In this document: in pieces, positions 40,609 through 48,893 of the stretch
Layout of the letters: the number at the start of each line of letters is the position of its first letter
Position numbering within the stretch: the first letter of the stretch is position 1
From: EA-27 sp964396265
GTDB lineage: Archaea; Thermoplasmatota; Thermoplasmata; RBG-16-68-12; EA-27
Assembly (NCBI GenBank): GCA_964396265.1
Contig: CAYNEM010000003.1
Span: forward strand, 62,001-126,000
Length of the DNA stretch: 64,000 nt
Reading direction: 5' to 3'
The notes under the pieces: generated by a model
Told to the model about the DNA's origin: nothing
The model's input: the letters and a program-made list of their open reading frames with translations, nothing else
Databases searched by the model: none
Made by a program: the position numbers and the translations under genes

Positions 40609-40651
40609 AAGCGGGCAAACCCTTTATGGGCCCCGGGCGATGGCACCGACC

Positions 40652-42292
40652 GTGGAACGGATTCGCGCCGCCCGTGGGACGGGGCTCCGTTGCAAGGGCT
40701 GGCGGCAGGAGGCGATTCTCCGCATGCTCGAGAACAACCTCGAGAACGCGGAGAAGCCCGACGAACTGATCGTCTACGGAGGGACGGGGAAGGCCGCCCG
40801 GAGCTGGGACGCCTTCCACCGGATCGTAAAGGCGCTGAAAGAGCTGGAGAACGACGAGACCCTGCTCGTGCAGTCCGGAAAGCCGGCGGCGGTCTTCCAG
40901 ACCACCGCCAACGCCCCACGCGTGCTCATCGCGAACGCGAACCTCGTCCCCCGATGGTCCACCTGGGAGAAGTTCCACGAGCTCGAGAAGCTCGGCCTCA
41001 CCATGTACGGGCAGATGACCGCCGGAGGCTGGTCGTACATCGGCACGCAGGGGATTCTCCAGGGGACGTACGAGACGTTCGCGGAGTGCGCGCGACAGCG
41101 ATTCGCCGGCTCCCTGAAGGGGCGGCTCGTGCTCACCGGCGGCCTCGGGGGCATGGGGGGCGCGCTGCCGCTGGCGGTCAAGATGAATGGGGGCGTGTGC
41201 ATCGCGGTCGAGGTCGACGAAAGGAGGATCAAGCGCCGCCTCGAATCGAAGTACGTGGACCGATACGTCCGGACGATCGACGAAGCGCTCGCGATCGCGC
41301 AGAACGCGAAGACGGAAGGACGCGCGGAGACGGTCGGGCTCCTCGGGAACTGCGCGGAAGCTCTGCCCGCGATCCTTTCGAAGCGCGTCGTCCCGGACAT
41401 CGTGACGGACCAGACGAGCGCGCACGATCCCATCGGCGGCTACATCCCGCGCGGGCTTTCCGTCTCGGACGCGGACGCGCTGCGTGCGTCGGACCCGCGG
41501 GCGTACAAGCGGCGCTCGCTCGAGTCGATCGGGATCCACGTGCGGGCGATGCTCGCGTACATGAAACGGGGCTCCGTCGTCTTCGAGTACGGGAACGGCA
41601 TCCGGGCGCAGGCCGTCGAGGCGGGCGTGGAGGACGCGTTCGCGATCAAAGGATTCGTTCCCCTGTTCCTCCGCCCGATGTTCGCGCAGGGGCGGGGCCC
41701 CTTCCGCTGGGTCGCGGTCACCGGTGACCCCGAGGACATCCTGAAGACGGACAGGGTCGTGATGAAGGAGTTCAAGGACGACGAGCGCCTCGTGAACTGG
41801 ATCAAGATGGCGGAGACGCACGTGCCGTGGGAGGGCCTCCCCGCGAGGGTGTGCTGGCTCGGGTACGGGGAGCGCGCGTGGTTCGGGAAGATCATCAACA
41901 AGATGGTCGGGGACAAGAGGCTCAGCGGGCCGATCGTGATCACGCGGGACCACCTCGACGCCGGCAGCGTGGCCTCGCCCTATCGGGAGACGGAGGGCAT
42001 GAAGGACGGGTCGGACGCGATCGCGGACTGGCCGATCCTGAACGCGCTCCTGAACACCGCCGCGGGCGCGGACCTGATCGCCGTGCACAACGGGGGCGGC
42101 GTCGGCATCGGACTTTCCACGCACGCGGGCGCCCTCGTCGTCTGCGACGGCACGAAGGCCGCGGGCGCGCGGATCGAGCGCGTGCTGACGACGGACCCGG
42201 GCCTCGGGGTCGTGCGCCACGCGGACGCGGGGTACGAGGACGCCGTTTTGTTCGCGAAGCGTGCGGGCATCCGGATGCCAAGCCTGGAGTGA
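40652..42292 (+). CDS. hutU: Urocanate hydratase
   Basis: A 546-aa urocanase, NAD-dependent, converting urocanate to imidazolonepropionate in histidine breakdown. Features: RGTGLRCKGWRQEAILRMLE, YGGTGKAARSWDAFHRIV, TLLVQSGKPAAVF, LTGGLGGMGGALPLAVKMNG (NAD region), CAEALPAILSK, and LLNTAAGADLIAVHNGGGVG near the C-terminus. The GTG at 40652 is preferred to ATG 40640: it is 27 bp from the TATA element CCTTTATG, and the same GTG is preserved in the truncated upstream copy. hal and hutI are not in this window. Confidence 0.95.
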   Translation: MERIRAARGTGLRCKGWRQEAILRMLENNLENAEKPDELIVYGGTGKAARSWDAFHRIVKALKELENDETLLVQSGKPAAVFQTTANAPRVLIANANLVPRWSTWEKFHELEKLGLTMYGQMTAGGWSYIGTQGILQGTYETFAECARQRFAGSLKGRLVLTGGLGGMGGALPLAVKMNGGVCIAVEVDERRIKRRLESKYVDRYVRTIDEALAIAQNAKTEGRAETVGLLGNCAEALPAILSKRVVPDIVTDQTSAHDPIGGYIPRGLSVSDADALRASDPRAYKRRSLESIGIHVRAMLAYMKRGSVVFEYGNGIRAQAVEAGVEDAFAIKGFVPLFLRPMFAQGRGPFRWVAVTGDPEDILKTDRVVMKEFKDDERLVNWIKMAETHVPWEGLPARVCWLGYGERAWFGKIINKMVGDKRLSGPIVITRDHLDAGSVASPYRETEGMKDGSDAIADWPILNALLNTAAGADLIAVHNGGGVGIGLSTHAGALVVCDGTKAAGARIERVLTTDPGLGVVRHADAGYEDAVLFAKRAGIRMPSLE

Positions 42293-42798
42293 GCGCCGTG
42301 GGATGGGACGCCCCGCGCGTCGCCGTCGACGCGATCCTCCTTCATGAAGGGGACATCGTCCTCGTCCGCCGGGGAAAGGAGCCGTTCCTCGGTCGGTACG
42401 CGCTGCCGGGCGGATTCGTGGAGTTCGGGGAACGCCTCGAAGACGCGGTCGAACGAGAAGTCCTTGAGGAGACGGGGTTGGCGGCGGAGGTCGAGCGGCT
42501 CCAGGGCGTGTACGGCGACCCGGGGCGCGACCCGCGCGGACACACGATCTCCGTCGCGTACGTACTGCGATCCTTCGGGGGCATGTTGAGGGCATCGTCC
42601 GACGCTGCGGCGGTGAGACTCGTGCCGCCAACGCGCGTGCCGAAACTCGCGTTCGACCACGATCGGATCGTCGGGGACTACCTCACATCGACACGTCGCG
42701 TTTCGTCCACCGCTCCTTCGCGCGGCCCGGCACGTAGCCGAGGACCACGAGGAGCGCGGAGACCGCGAGGAACAGCGTCCACCCGCGTGCGTCGGTGA
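42289..42798 (+). CDS. NUDIX hydrolase
   Basis: A 169-aa NUDIX protein with the motif GGFVEFGERLEDAVEREVLEETG near residues 40-62, the Mg-binding catalytic helix. VAVDAILLHEGDIVLVRRGK before and AEVERLQGVYGDPGRDPRGH after fit ADP-ribose or nucleoside-diphosphate pyrophosphatases. Its GTG overlaps the urocanase stop by 4 bp. The last 36 residues are Arg-rich and overlap the end of the convergent HAAS-type gene by 116 bp, so the real end may be near 42690 if a base is missing. Substrate unknown. Confidence 0.85.
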   Translation: MSAVGWDAPRVAVDAILLHEGDIVLVRRGKEPFLGRYALPGGFVEFGERLEDAVEREVLEETGLAAEVERLQGVYGDPGRDPRGHTISVAYVLRSFGGMLRASSDAAAVRLVPPTRVPKLAFDHDRIVGDYLTSTRRVSSTAPSRGPARSRGPRGARRPRGTASTRVRR

Positions 42799-43246
42799 CC
42801 GGGGCGATCTCGGTCGCGATCTGCGCCGCCGCCAACGTCGCGATGCGAGCCGTGCACGCCGCCAAACCCGCGAGGAGGCCGACCTTCGAGCCCGCGTCCA
42901 TCGCCGCCAGGAGCAGGAATCCCGCGAGCGCGCCAAGGGCGAGGACGGTGACGAGCGATGCCGCCGGCTCGGCAAGCCCCAGGATCGGGACAGTGAGCAG
43001 CGCGAGACCGACGCCGACGAGGACGAACAGCGCCTGGTACGGTCTGCCGTACCCGTAGAGGTCCTTGTATCGCCGCGCGATCGCGTGGGGGGCTTCGAGG
43101 TTCGCCACGACCGTGGCCGCACCGCCATCCGCCATCGCGTCGGCGAGGTGCGCCTTCAGCTCGAGGAGCACGTCCTCGCGGATCCGCCGGTCGACGCCGC
43201 GCATCGCGGACGCGACCGCCTTCAGGTAATCGTCCGTCTCGCTCAT
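42683..43246 (-). CDS. HAAS-type (DUF1700-like) membrane protein
   Basis: A 187-aa protein. The N-terminal part (MSETDDYLKAVASAMRGVDR, EDVLLELKAHLADAMADGG, NLEAPHAIARRYKDLYGYGR) is a HAAS-like helical domain that binds PadR-type regulators in characterised cases. Four transmembrane helices follow (for example YQALFVLVGVGLALLTVPIL, GWTLFLAVSALLVVLGYV). Its ATG overlaps the PadR stop by 4 bp. The pair forms a regulator/membrane-sensor unit in which the HAAS protein probably modulates PadR. Confidence 0.78.
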   Translation of the reverse strand: MSETDDYLKAVASAMRGVDRRIREDVLLELKAHLADAMADGGAATVVANLEAPHAIARRYKDLYGYGRPYQALFVLVGVGLALLTVPILGLAEPAASLVTVLALGALAGFLLLAAMDAGSKVGLLAGLAACTARIATLAAAQIATEIAPVTDARGWTLFLAVSALLVVLGYVPGRAKERWTKRDVSM

Positions 43247-43590
43247 CGCGACCCCCGGAGGACGCGGTCCACGCTGTGCGACATCGTCGTCCAGACCCCG
43301 TGCGCCTCGTCCAGCGCCTTCCGCCCCTTGGCGGTGAGCGTGTAGTACTTCCGCGGCGCGCCCGACTCCCGCTCGATCCACTCGCTCTTCACGAACCCCC
43401 GTTCCTCGAGGCGCCGCAGTGCCGGATACAGCGTCCCTTCCTTCAGGTCGAAGAACCCCTCTGTGGTCTCGCGGAGCTCCTTGATCATCTGGAACCCGTA
43501 CTTGGGCTCCTTCGTCAGCAGCGCGAGGAGGCATAGTTGGATCGACCCCTTCTTGAGCTCCGCGGTCCACTCCTCGCTCACTTCCGGCAT
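43243..43590 (-). CDS. PadR-family transcriptional regulator
   Basis: A 115-aa PadR regulator with a winged HTH (KGSIQLCLLALLTKEPKYGF, ELRETTEGFFDLKEGTLYPA, LRRLEERGFVKSEW) and the short C-terminal helix typical of the small PadR subfamily. The wing segment GAPRKYYTLTAKGRKAL is a strong family match. It sits at the head of a two-gene operon with a HAAS-type membrane protein, usually under autoregulation. The ligand is unknown. Confidence 0.92.
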   Translation of the reverse strand: MPEVSEEWTAELKKGSIQLCLLALLTKEPKYGFQMIKELRETTEGFFDLKEGTLYPALRRLEERGFVKSEWIERESGAPRKYYTLTAKGRKALDEAHGVWTTMSHSVDRVLRGSR

Positions 43591-43660
43591 GGGGGTTGCG
43601 CGCCGTATCCGAACGTTCCTATTTCACGATTGGGAGGTTGAGAGGAAAAGGGGCGGGCCC

Positions 43661-44986
43661 TCAGGCCCGCATCGCACGCACCTCGAGTGAGGTGCCGTCG
43701 TCGAAGTCGAAGGTGTGGCGGCCCATGAGCTCGCGGAGGGTCCACGTGTGCTCGAAGCCCCCCGCGCGCAGGGTGAACGTGACGTTCCCGACGTCGCCGT
43801 GGGGGACGAACGCGACGAGCACGATGCCGTCCCAGCCCGTCGTCGTCTCGGACTCCCAGCGGACGAGCTGGCGGTCCTCCCGCGGAGGGACGTGGTCGCC
43901 GCGCTCGAACGAGAGCGTCCCGCGCACGCCGAGGGCGCCCGCGGAGATCTTCGCGCCGCCGTCCCACGACTTCGCGTCCCCGTCGCGGTCCATCCCGCGC
44001 GTGTCCAGGTGGCCCCATCGGAGGCCGATCGCGACGTTCGCGACCTCGCGCCTCTCATGGTCTTTCACGACGAAGCCGCGGACCTCGATCTCATGCCCGA
44101 GACGGTCCACCGGCTTGCGGAGGTGGAGGCCGGGCAATTCCCGCACGCCCCACGTGAACTCGACCTGGTCCGTGTGCAGCGTCACGTTCGTCGCCTGATC
44201 GCGCGGGACATGGATCGCGAACACGAGCCCGTCCCAGTTCACCGTCGTGGTGCTGAGCCACGCGACGATGGTGCGGTTGTCGCGGCGCAGGATCTGGTCG
44301 TCGCCGCCGAACCGGCGCTCGCCACCCGTCTCCCACCGGACGAGCTGCCGGACCTCGACCGCGCCCGCAGTGACCTGAAGGAAACCGTCCCAGGCGACCA
44401 TGTCCATGGTCGGCGCGTGGATCATCCGTCCGCGCATCCCGCCGCCGTCCTCGGACAATGCCTCCCAGGCCCCGGCGAGGGCGCCCCCGGGTCGACCGTC
44501 CGTCAGGTTCCATCGGCCGTCGAAGGTGCCGTGGCCGCGGTCGACGCTGTCCCACGAGCCCGCCAGGTACCCGCCGTCGCGCCCCGAAGAGAAGTTCCAT
44601 TCGCCGTGGAAGCGGCCATGACCGTCCTCGCCGAGCTCGAATCGTCCCTGGAAGAAGCCGCCAACGTCGCGCTCTCGGCCGTGCCACTGACCTTGGAAGC
44701 CGCCGCCCGTGCCGATCTCGTTCCACCGCCAGCGGCCCTCCATGCCGAGGACCGCGGGGTCGTCGAGGTAGCCCCACCGCACGGCGAGGCCGATCGTCAC
44801 GAGCTCCGAACGGTTCCCGCACCGGCACATCTCGAAGACGCTCGCGTCGGCCGTATCGATCCCCGAATCCTGGGTCCAGGGCGCGGGCGCGACCCCTTGT
44901 GAGGGGCCGAACGCGACCGGCGCCGCCACCGCGGTGAGCGCCAACCCCAGCATCAGCGCACACGCGATCCACATCGTTCTTCGCAC
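43661..44986 (-). CDS. Secreted protein with repeated GxW-type motifs
   Basis: A 441-aa exported protein. The signal peptide is MWIACALMLGLALTAVAAP. The middle has a run of short repeats with the pattern F-G-x-W/F separated by about 16-22 residues (GGFQGQWHG, GFFQGRFEL, GRFHGEWNF, GYLAGSWDS, GTFDGRWNL, ALAGAWEAL), a probable beta structure. Two larger related blocks (LVTIGLAVRWGYLD and VANVAIGLRWGHLD) suggest an internal domain duplication. The GTG 44986 start follows a GGGAGGAAT Shine-Dalgarno by 6 nt. No family recognised. It is followed by another secreted protein gene upstream on the same strand. Confidence 0.75.
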   Translation of the reverse strand: MRRTMWIACALMLGLALTAVAAPVAFGPSQGVAPAPWTQDSGIDTADASVFEMCRCGNRSELVTIGLAVRWGYLDDPAVLGMEGRWRWNEIGTGGGFQGQWHGRERDVGGFFQGRFELGEDGHGRFHGEWNFSSGRDGGYLAGSWDSVDRGHGTFDGRWNLTDGRPGGALAGAWEALSEDGGGMRGRMIHAPTMDMVAWDGFLQVTAGAVEVRQLVRWETGGERRFGGDDQILRRDNRTIVAWLSTTTVNWDGLVFAIHVPRDQATNVTLHTDQVEFTWGVRELPGLHLRKPVDRLGHEIEVRGFVVKDHERREVANVAIGLRWGHLDTRGMDRDGDAKSWDGGAKISAGALGVRGTLSFERGDHVPPREDRQLVRWESETTTGWDGIVLVAFVPHGDVGNVTFTLRAGGFEHTWTLRELMGRHTFDFDDGTSLEVRAMRA

Positions 44987-45074
44987 GTCTATTCCTCCCT
45001 GTGAGGCTCGCATCCCGCGAGCACTTCGCGAAGACCCGCACGCGCGGGCGCCTTCGCCAGACCCGTGAAATCCC

Positions 45075-46415
45075 TCATCGCTTCCCCCTCCGGGCCCGTC
45101 GTCTCAGGAGCACCGCGGGGATCAGCGCGATGGCCACGACCGCGAGCTGGAGGCCGACGAGGAACGAGGGCGCCATGTTCGCGGGCTCCGCGAGCTCCGC
45201 ATAGACCGCCGAGGCGCTCAGGCCGGGATCGTGGACGATCACCCGTCCCTGAGGGTAGACGAACGCACCCATCGCCCGGAAGCCCACGTACGTCCGGTCG
45301 CCCCGGCTGAGGGGCACGGGCACGATCGAATCGATCTCGAAAGTCATCTCCGCCGTCTGCCCGTCAACCGTGACGTCGCTCACCCAGTACACGTCGCCCG
45401 CACGGTGCCAGCCGTCGGCGATCTCCAGGCGGTTGCGCGCGATACCGACAGGGGCGCGCGGCCCCTCCTCGGACTCGCAGTGACGGAAGCCAACGTCGCG
45501 CAGGCAGGCGCCGCCGAACTCTGCCTGAAGCCAGCGGACGACCTGAGGCTCGATGAAGTTACCGAAGGCGATCGGCGTCTCGAGCGCGAGCTTCGAAGTG
45601 TTGGACCCGAAGTCCCACCCCTCGATCCGCGTGTCGTACTTGCCGTCCACCACCACGCTCACGCCCGTGATCGTCCGGTTCCCGAGGAACTCGGAGCGCA
45701 CGGGCTGCCGCTCGGCCCCGAGGTGGACGCGGTAGAAGGGGATCTGCGCACGGACCTCGTGGGCCGTCGCCGCCAAGCGGAACGTCAGGCTGATGCGGTC
45801 GAGGGCTCCGTCCGCGATCGTCCCGTTGCGCCATGTCCGCGTCCCGGCGTCGAACACACGCGCATACCCGATCGCGTCCGCGCTCAAGGTGAAGTTCACC
45901 CAGGCGGAGTGGGTGCCGACGACCTGCTCGAGCCCGCCGAGGTGCCACGGGGTGCGCAGGCTGAGGAACTTCACAGGCTTGTCTTCGGTGTAGTTCGTAC
46001 GGACATCGAAGCCGCGGAAGTCGAACAGCGAGTCGCCGTCGACATCCTGGAACTCGGTCATCCGTCCAAACTCCTGATACAGCGCCGTGTGCAGCGGGAG
46101 CCCTGTGGTCCGGAGGTAGTTGCCCTGCGCGTCGTACAGTTCCGCAGCCCCGAAGAAGCGTCGGTAGTCGATGACGACGCGCACGCCCGTCGGCATGGAC
46201 GCGTTCTCGCTCCAGAGGACCGCCAGCGTGACGTCGCCCATCCGCACGTGGACGAATCGTCCGCCATCCCAACGCGGGGTGTCCCCGGTCTCAACGATCG
46301 GGACGTAGTGATCGAGGCGCTCCGCCGGCTGGCGCTCTTCCGCGGCCACGGGCATTGCCGCCAAGGGGGCTGCGAGCAGTCCGACCAGGATCGCCGCAAA
46401 GACCGTCTTCATCAT
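45075..46415 (-). CDS. Secreted, C-terminally anchored protein
   Basis: A 446-aa protein with an N-terminal signal (MMKTVFAAILVGLLAAPLAA), a large beta-rich ectodomain with several N-X-S/T sites, and a C-terminal helix (LVGLQLAVVAIALIPAVLL) with a basic tail RRRARRGKR. Two Cys (GACLRDVGFRHC) may form a disulfide. A TATA-like element on the minus strand (CATAATATACC, around 46453-46463) lies about 40 bp upstream, giving a short leader of about 16 nt. Unknown family. It is co-directional with the GxW-repeat protein gene. Confidence 0.75.
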   Translation of the reverse strand: MMKTVFAAILVGLLAAPLAAMPVAAEERQPAERLDHYVPIVETGDTPRWDGGRFVHVRMGDVTLAVLWSENASMPTGVRVVIDYRRFFGAAELYDAQGNYLRTTGLPLHTALYQEFGRMTEFQDVDGDSLFDFRGFDVRTNYTEDKPVKFLSLRTPWHLGGLEQVVGTHSAWVNFTLSADAIGYARVFDAGTRTWRNGTIADGALDRISLTFRLAATAHEVRAQIPFYRVHLGAERQPVRSEFLGNRTITGVSVVVDGKYDTRIEGWDFGSNTSKLALETPIAFGNFIEPQVVRWLQAEFGGACLRDVGFRHCESEEGPRAPVGIARNRLEIADGWHRAGDVYWVSDVTVDGQTAEMTFEIDSIVPVPLSRGDRTYVGFRAMGAFVYPQGRVIVHDPGLSASAVYAELAEPANMAPSFLVGLQLAVVAIALIPAVLLRRRARRGKR

Positions 46416-46520
46416 CGCGTCGCTACCTACCTAGCGTCGCTATGCATCGTGGGGTATATTATGCTTTTCCCGGGCTTGCACACGGCTGAGAATCAGATCG
46501 GCCGGGACGGGGGCGGGGCG

Positions 46521-47594
46521 CTAACCGACCTTCCCGCCGCACTCCGAGCAGAACTTCGTACCGACGGGGTTGTCGTGGCCGTTCACGCACTTCGCGGTCG
46601 CGACCATGTTGTTCCCGCACTCCGGGCAGAACTTCGTGCCCTTGGGGACGAAGTGCTTGCACTTGGGGCACTCGGTGCCTTCCTCGGTCCGGGCTCCGCA
46701 CGAGCCGCAGAACTTCATCGTGACCGGGTTTTGCGTCCCGCACTTCGGGCATGGCTTCGTCTGCTGCGGGGCCGCCTGGGGCTGTTGCGCCATCTGGCCC
46801 GCCATCTGATATCCCATGCCGATTCCGGCCCCGAGCCCGATGCCGGTGCCGGCGCCTCCCGCGGGGTTCGTGGCGGCGTCGCGCATCGCGGCGCCGGTCT
46901 GATACTGCATGTAGTTGGTGCCGGTGATCTGCATCGCCGAGCGCTGGTCCACCGCCGCCTGCACCGCCTCGGGGAGCGTGATGTACAGCCCGCTGAGCTT
47001 CTGGATCTCGATGCCGTACGGCTCGAACTGCGGGCCGCCCTTCTGGAGGACGATCTGCTCCATCTCCATGATGTTCGCGCCGAGGTCGGCGACGCCGAGA
47101 CCCTTCGCCTTCAGCTCGCCGAGGGCATCGTAGATGACCGCCACGAGCTGCTCCTTCAACCGCTCCTCGACCTGCGGCGCCGTCGCCAGCCCGAACGTCC
47201 CGACGAACTGGTTGATGAAGAGCGAGGGCTCCTTGATCCGGTAACGGAACTCGCCGAACAGCCGGAGGTTGACCATGCCGAAGTCCGGGTCGCGGAACTG
47301 GTAGGGCTGTTTCGAACCGAACTTCCCGTCGAACGGGCGGCGCGCAAGGTAGTACACCTGCGCCTCCTGCTTCACGCCGAACAGCTTCATGATCGGCCCG
47401 ATGATCGGCGCGTCCAGCGACGTGAGCGCGTAGCGGTCGGGGCGGTCGATGTAGGCGAGCGCTTTCCCGTCGCGGAAGAAGACCGCGAACTCGTCCTCGC
47501 GCACGATGATGTTGTCGTTGAACCGGATGTTCCGCGGGGCCCGCCACATCAGGTTGTTGCCCTTCGCGACGTCGTCCCATCCGATCGTGGCCAT
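46521..47594 (-). CDS. SPFH-domain protein with C-terminal zinc ribbons
   Basis: A 357-aa protein of the prokaryotic SPFH/Band-7 group (YdjN/virion-core-like type). The N-terminal segment GWDDVAKGNNLMWRAPRNIR is typical. The SPFH region runs to about residue 215, with ITLPEAVQAAVDQRSAMQIT near its end. A Gly/Met-rich linker follows, then several Cys pairs forming two or three zinc ribbons (CPKCGTQNPV...CGSCG, CPKCKHF...CPECGNN, and a further C...H...CSECGG). It lies last in an operon with a coiled-coil gene (1 bp gap) and a small membrane protein gene. Confidence 0.88.
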   Translation of the reverse strand: MATIGWDDVAKGNNLMWRAPRNIRFNDNIIVREDEFAVFFRDGKALAYIDRPDRYALTSLDAPIIGPIMKLFGVKQEAQVYYLARRPFDGKFGSKQPYQFRDPDFGMVNLRLFGEFRYRIKEPSLFINQFVGTFGLATAPQVEERLKEQLVAVIYDALGELKAKGLGVADLGANIMEMEQIVLQKGGPQFEPYGIEIQKLSGLYITLPEAVQAAVDQRSAMQITGTNYMQYQTGAAMRDAATNPAGGAGTGIGLGAGIGMGYQMAGQMAQQPQAAPQQTKPCPKCGTQNPVTMKFCGSCGARTEEGTECPKCKHFVPKGTKFCPECGNNMVATAKCVNGHDNPVGTKFCSECGGKVG

Positions 47595-47595
47595 C

Positions 47596-48126
47596 TCAGA
47601 TCACCTCGGTCCCCGTGATCACGTTCATGCGGCGCTTGAACGTCGCCTCCATGTCCATGAGAAGCTTGCGGATGCCGTTGATCGCCTCCAAGGCCTTCTG
47701 AACGTCCCCGGAGGCCTGCGCCTCGAGGGCGGACGAATGTTGCTGGAGCGCCACAACGCCGTCCAGGAGCGCGGCGTCCCACTCGTACAGCTTATTGAGT
47801 TGCGGCTCGAGGACCTTGACGTCCGCGACGAGTCCCGAGTATCCCTGCTCCGCGTGGCGGATCTGGCCCTCGAGGCCCTGGACCTTCATCATGACCACGC
47901 CCATCGGTTCGAGCGCCTTCATCTGGTAGTTCGACGTCAGCGCCGCGCGCGCGCTGTCGAGCGTTCCGCGCGTCTCCTTCAGCTTGTTCGCGATTTGGAT
48001 CCGCAGGAGGTTGTCTGCGGTTCGCAGGTCCTCCTTCCGCCGGTATCCGGCGAACCCGGGGATGAACAGCTGGATTCTCTTGAGAAGGCCACGGTCTTCC
48101 TCGACGCGCTCGCGGATGTCGGGCAT
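47596..48126 (-). CDS. Coiled-coil protein associated with SPFH protein
   Basis: A 176-aa protein predicted to be nearly all helical. Heptad-rich stretches include LRIQIANKLKETRGTLDSAR and LEPQLNKLYEWDAALLDGVV, typical of coiled coils. It has no signal or membrane segment. It is immediately upstream of the SPFH gene (one base between stop and start), so the two products are probably made together and may interact. Family unknown; it resembles small partners of Band-7 proteins only in general form. Confidence 0.78.
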   Translation of the reverse strand: MPDIRERVEEDRGLLKRIQLFIPGFAGYRRKEDLRTADNLLRIQIANKLKETRGTLDSARAALTSNYQMKALEPMGVVMMKVQGLEGQIRHAEQGYSGLVADVKVLEPQLNKLYEWDAALLDGVVALQQHSSALEAQASGDVQKALEAINGIRKLLMDMEATFKRRMNVITGTEVI

Positions 48127-48146
48127 TCGATCACCTGAAGGTTTGC

Positions 48147-48404
48147 CTAGCGGACGAGCTTGGACATCAGGATGTAGGCGCCCGCGATCAATAGGAGCAC
48201 GGGAAGCGCGAGGTTGGGGTTCAGGTTGATGTACCCGAGGCTTCCCACGAGCCAGATCGCGCCCACGATGAGGAGCGCGAAGCCCCAGAAGATCCCGCCC
48301 CGCCGGTCCAGGATTTCCACGTTCGTCCGGTAGTCCGGGTTAATCGCCCTCTGCGCCGCGCTCGGCGTCGTCCCTGCTGGGTCCGTCACGGTGATCGTGC
48401 GCAT
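48147..48404 (-). CDS. Small membrane protein in SPFH operon
   Basis: An 85-aa protein with a hydrophilic N-terminal segment (PSAAQRAINPDYRTNVEILD) and two transmembrane helices (GIFWGFALLIVGAIWLVGSL and LALPVLLLIAGAYILMSKLV), similar to LiaF/DUF5668-type two-helix modules. A TATA-like GTTTTAAGC is only about 15 bp from ATG 48404, so GTG 48389 is a plausible leaderless start. It is the first gene of the three-gene SPFH unit and may provide its membrane anchor. Confidence 0.72.
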   Translation of the reverse strand: MRTITVTDPAGTTPSAAQRAINPDYRTNVEILDRRGGIFWGFALLIVGAIWLVGSLGYINLNPNLALPVLLLIAGAYILMSKLVR

Positions 48405-48527
48405 GTTGCCCGGGGCTTAAAACTATTGTCCTCGTTCTTGAACGTTCATACGGAATTCCCAGGGAATCCAAGTCCGGGCGGATCGGCGCGAGGCGAAGTG
48501 CAAATAGGTCGGGGCGGTTCGCGGTTC

Positions 48528-48893
48528 GTGGCGCGGCCCAAGGTCGTCCTCGACGCTAATGCCCTCATGCTTCCCTTCGAGTTCCGCGTGAACCTCGACG
48601 CCGAGCTGGCGCGCGTCCTCGGGGCGTGCGACGTGTTCGTCCCGTCGAGCGTCGTCGGCGAGCTCGAGCGCCTCGCGGAAAAGAACCCTGCCGCGAAGGC
48701 CGCCGTGCAGTTGGCGGCGAAGTATGAGATATTCAAGACCACGCGCCGGGGGGACATCGCCGTCGTGCACGTCGCCAAGGACTTGGGCGCCACCGTCGTG
48801 ACGAGCGACGCAGCCCTTCTGAGGATCCTTAGGTATGAACACATCCCTCGGATCACGCTCCGGGGCCGCTCCCACCTGATCCTCGAGCCCTAG
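48528..48893 (+). CDS. Fcf1/Utp24-like PIN-domain ribonuclease
   Basis: A 121-aa PIN domain protein of the archaeal Fcf1-like group. Motifs: PKVVLDANALMLPFEFRVNL (first Asp and the typical FEFRVNL), FVPSSVVGELERLAEKNP (Glu), and KDLGATVVTSDAALLRILR (Asp pair). Relatives are endonucleases in rRNA processing; for archaea this role is inferred. A TATA-like CAAATAGG about 25 bp before the GTG start supports a leaderless transcript. It converges with a membrane-protein gene, overlapping by 4 bp. Confidence 0.85.
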   Translation: MARPKVVLDANALMLPFEFRVNLDAELARVLGACDVFVPSSVVGELERLAEKNPAAKAAVQLAAKYEIFKTTRRGDIAVVHVAKDLGATVVTSDAALLRILRYEHIPRITLRGRSHLILEP

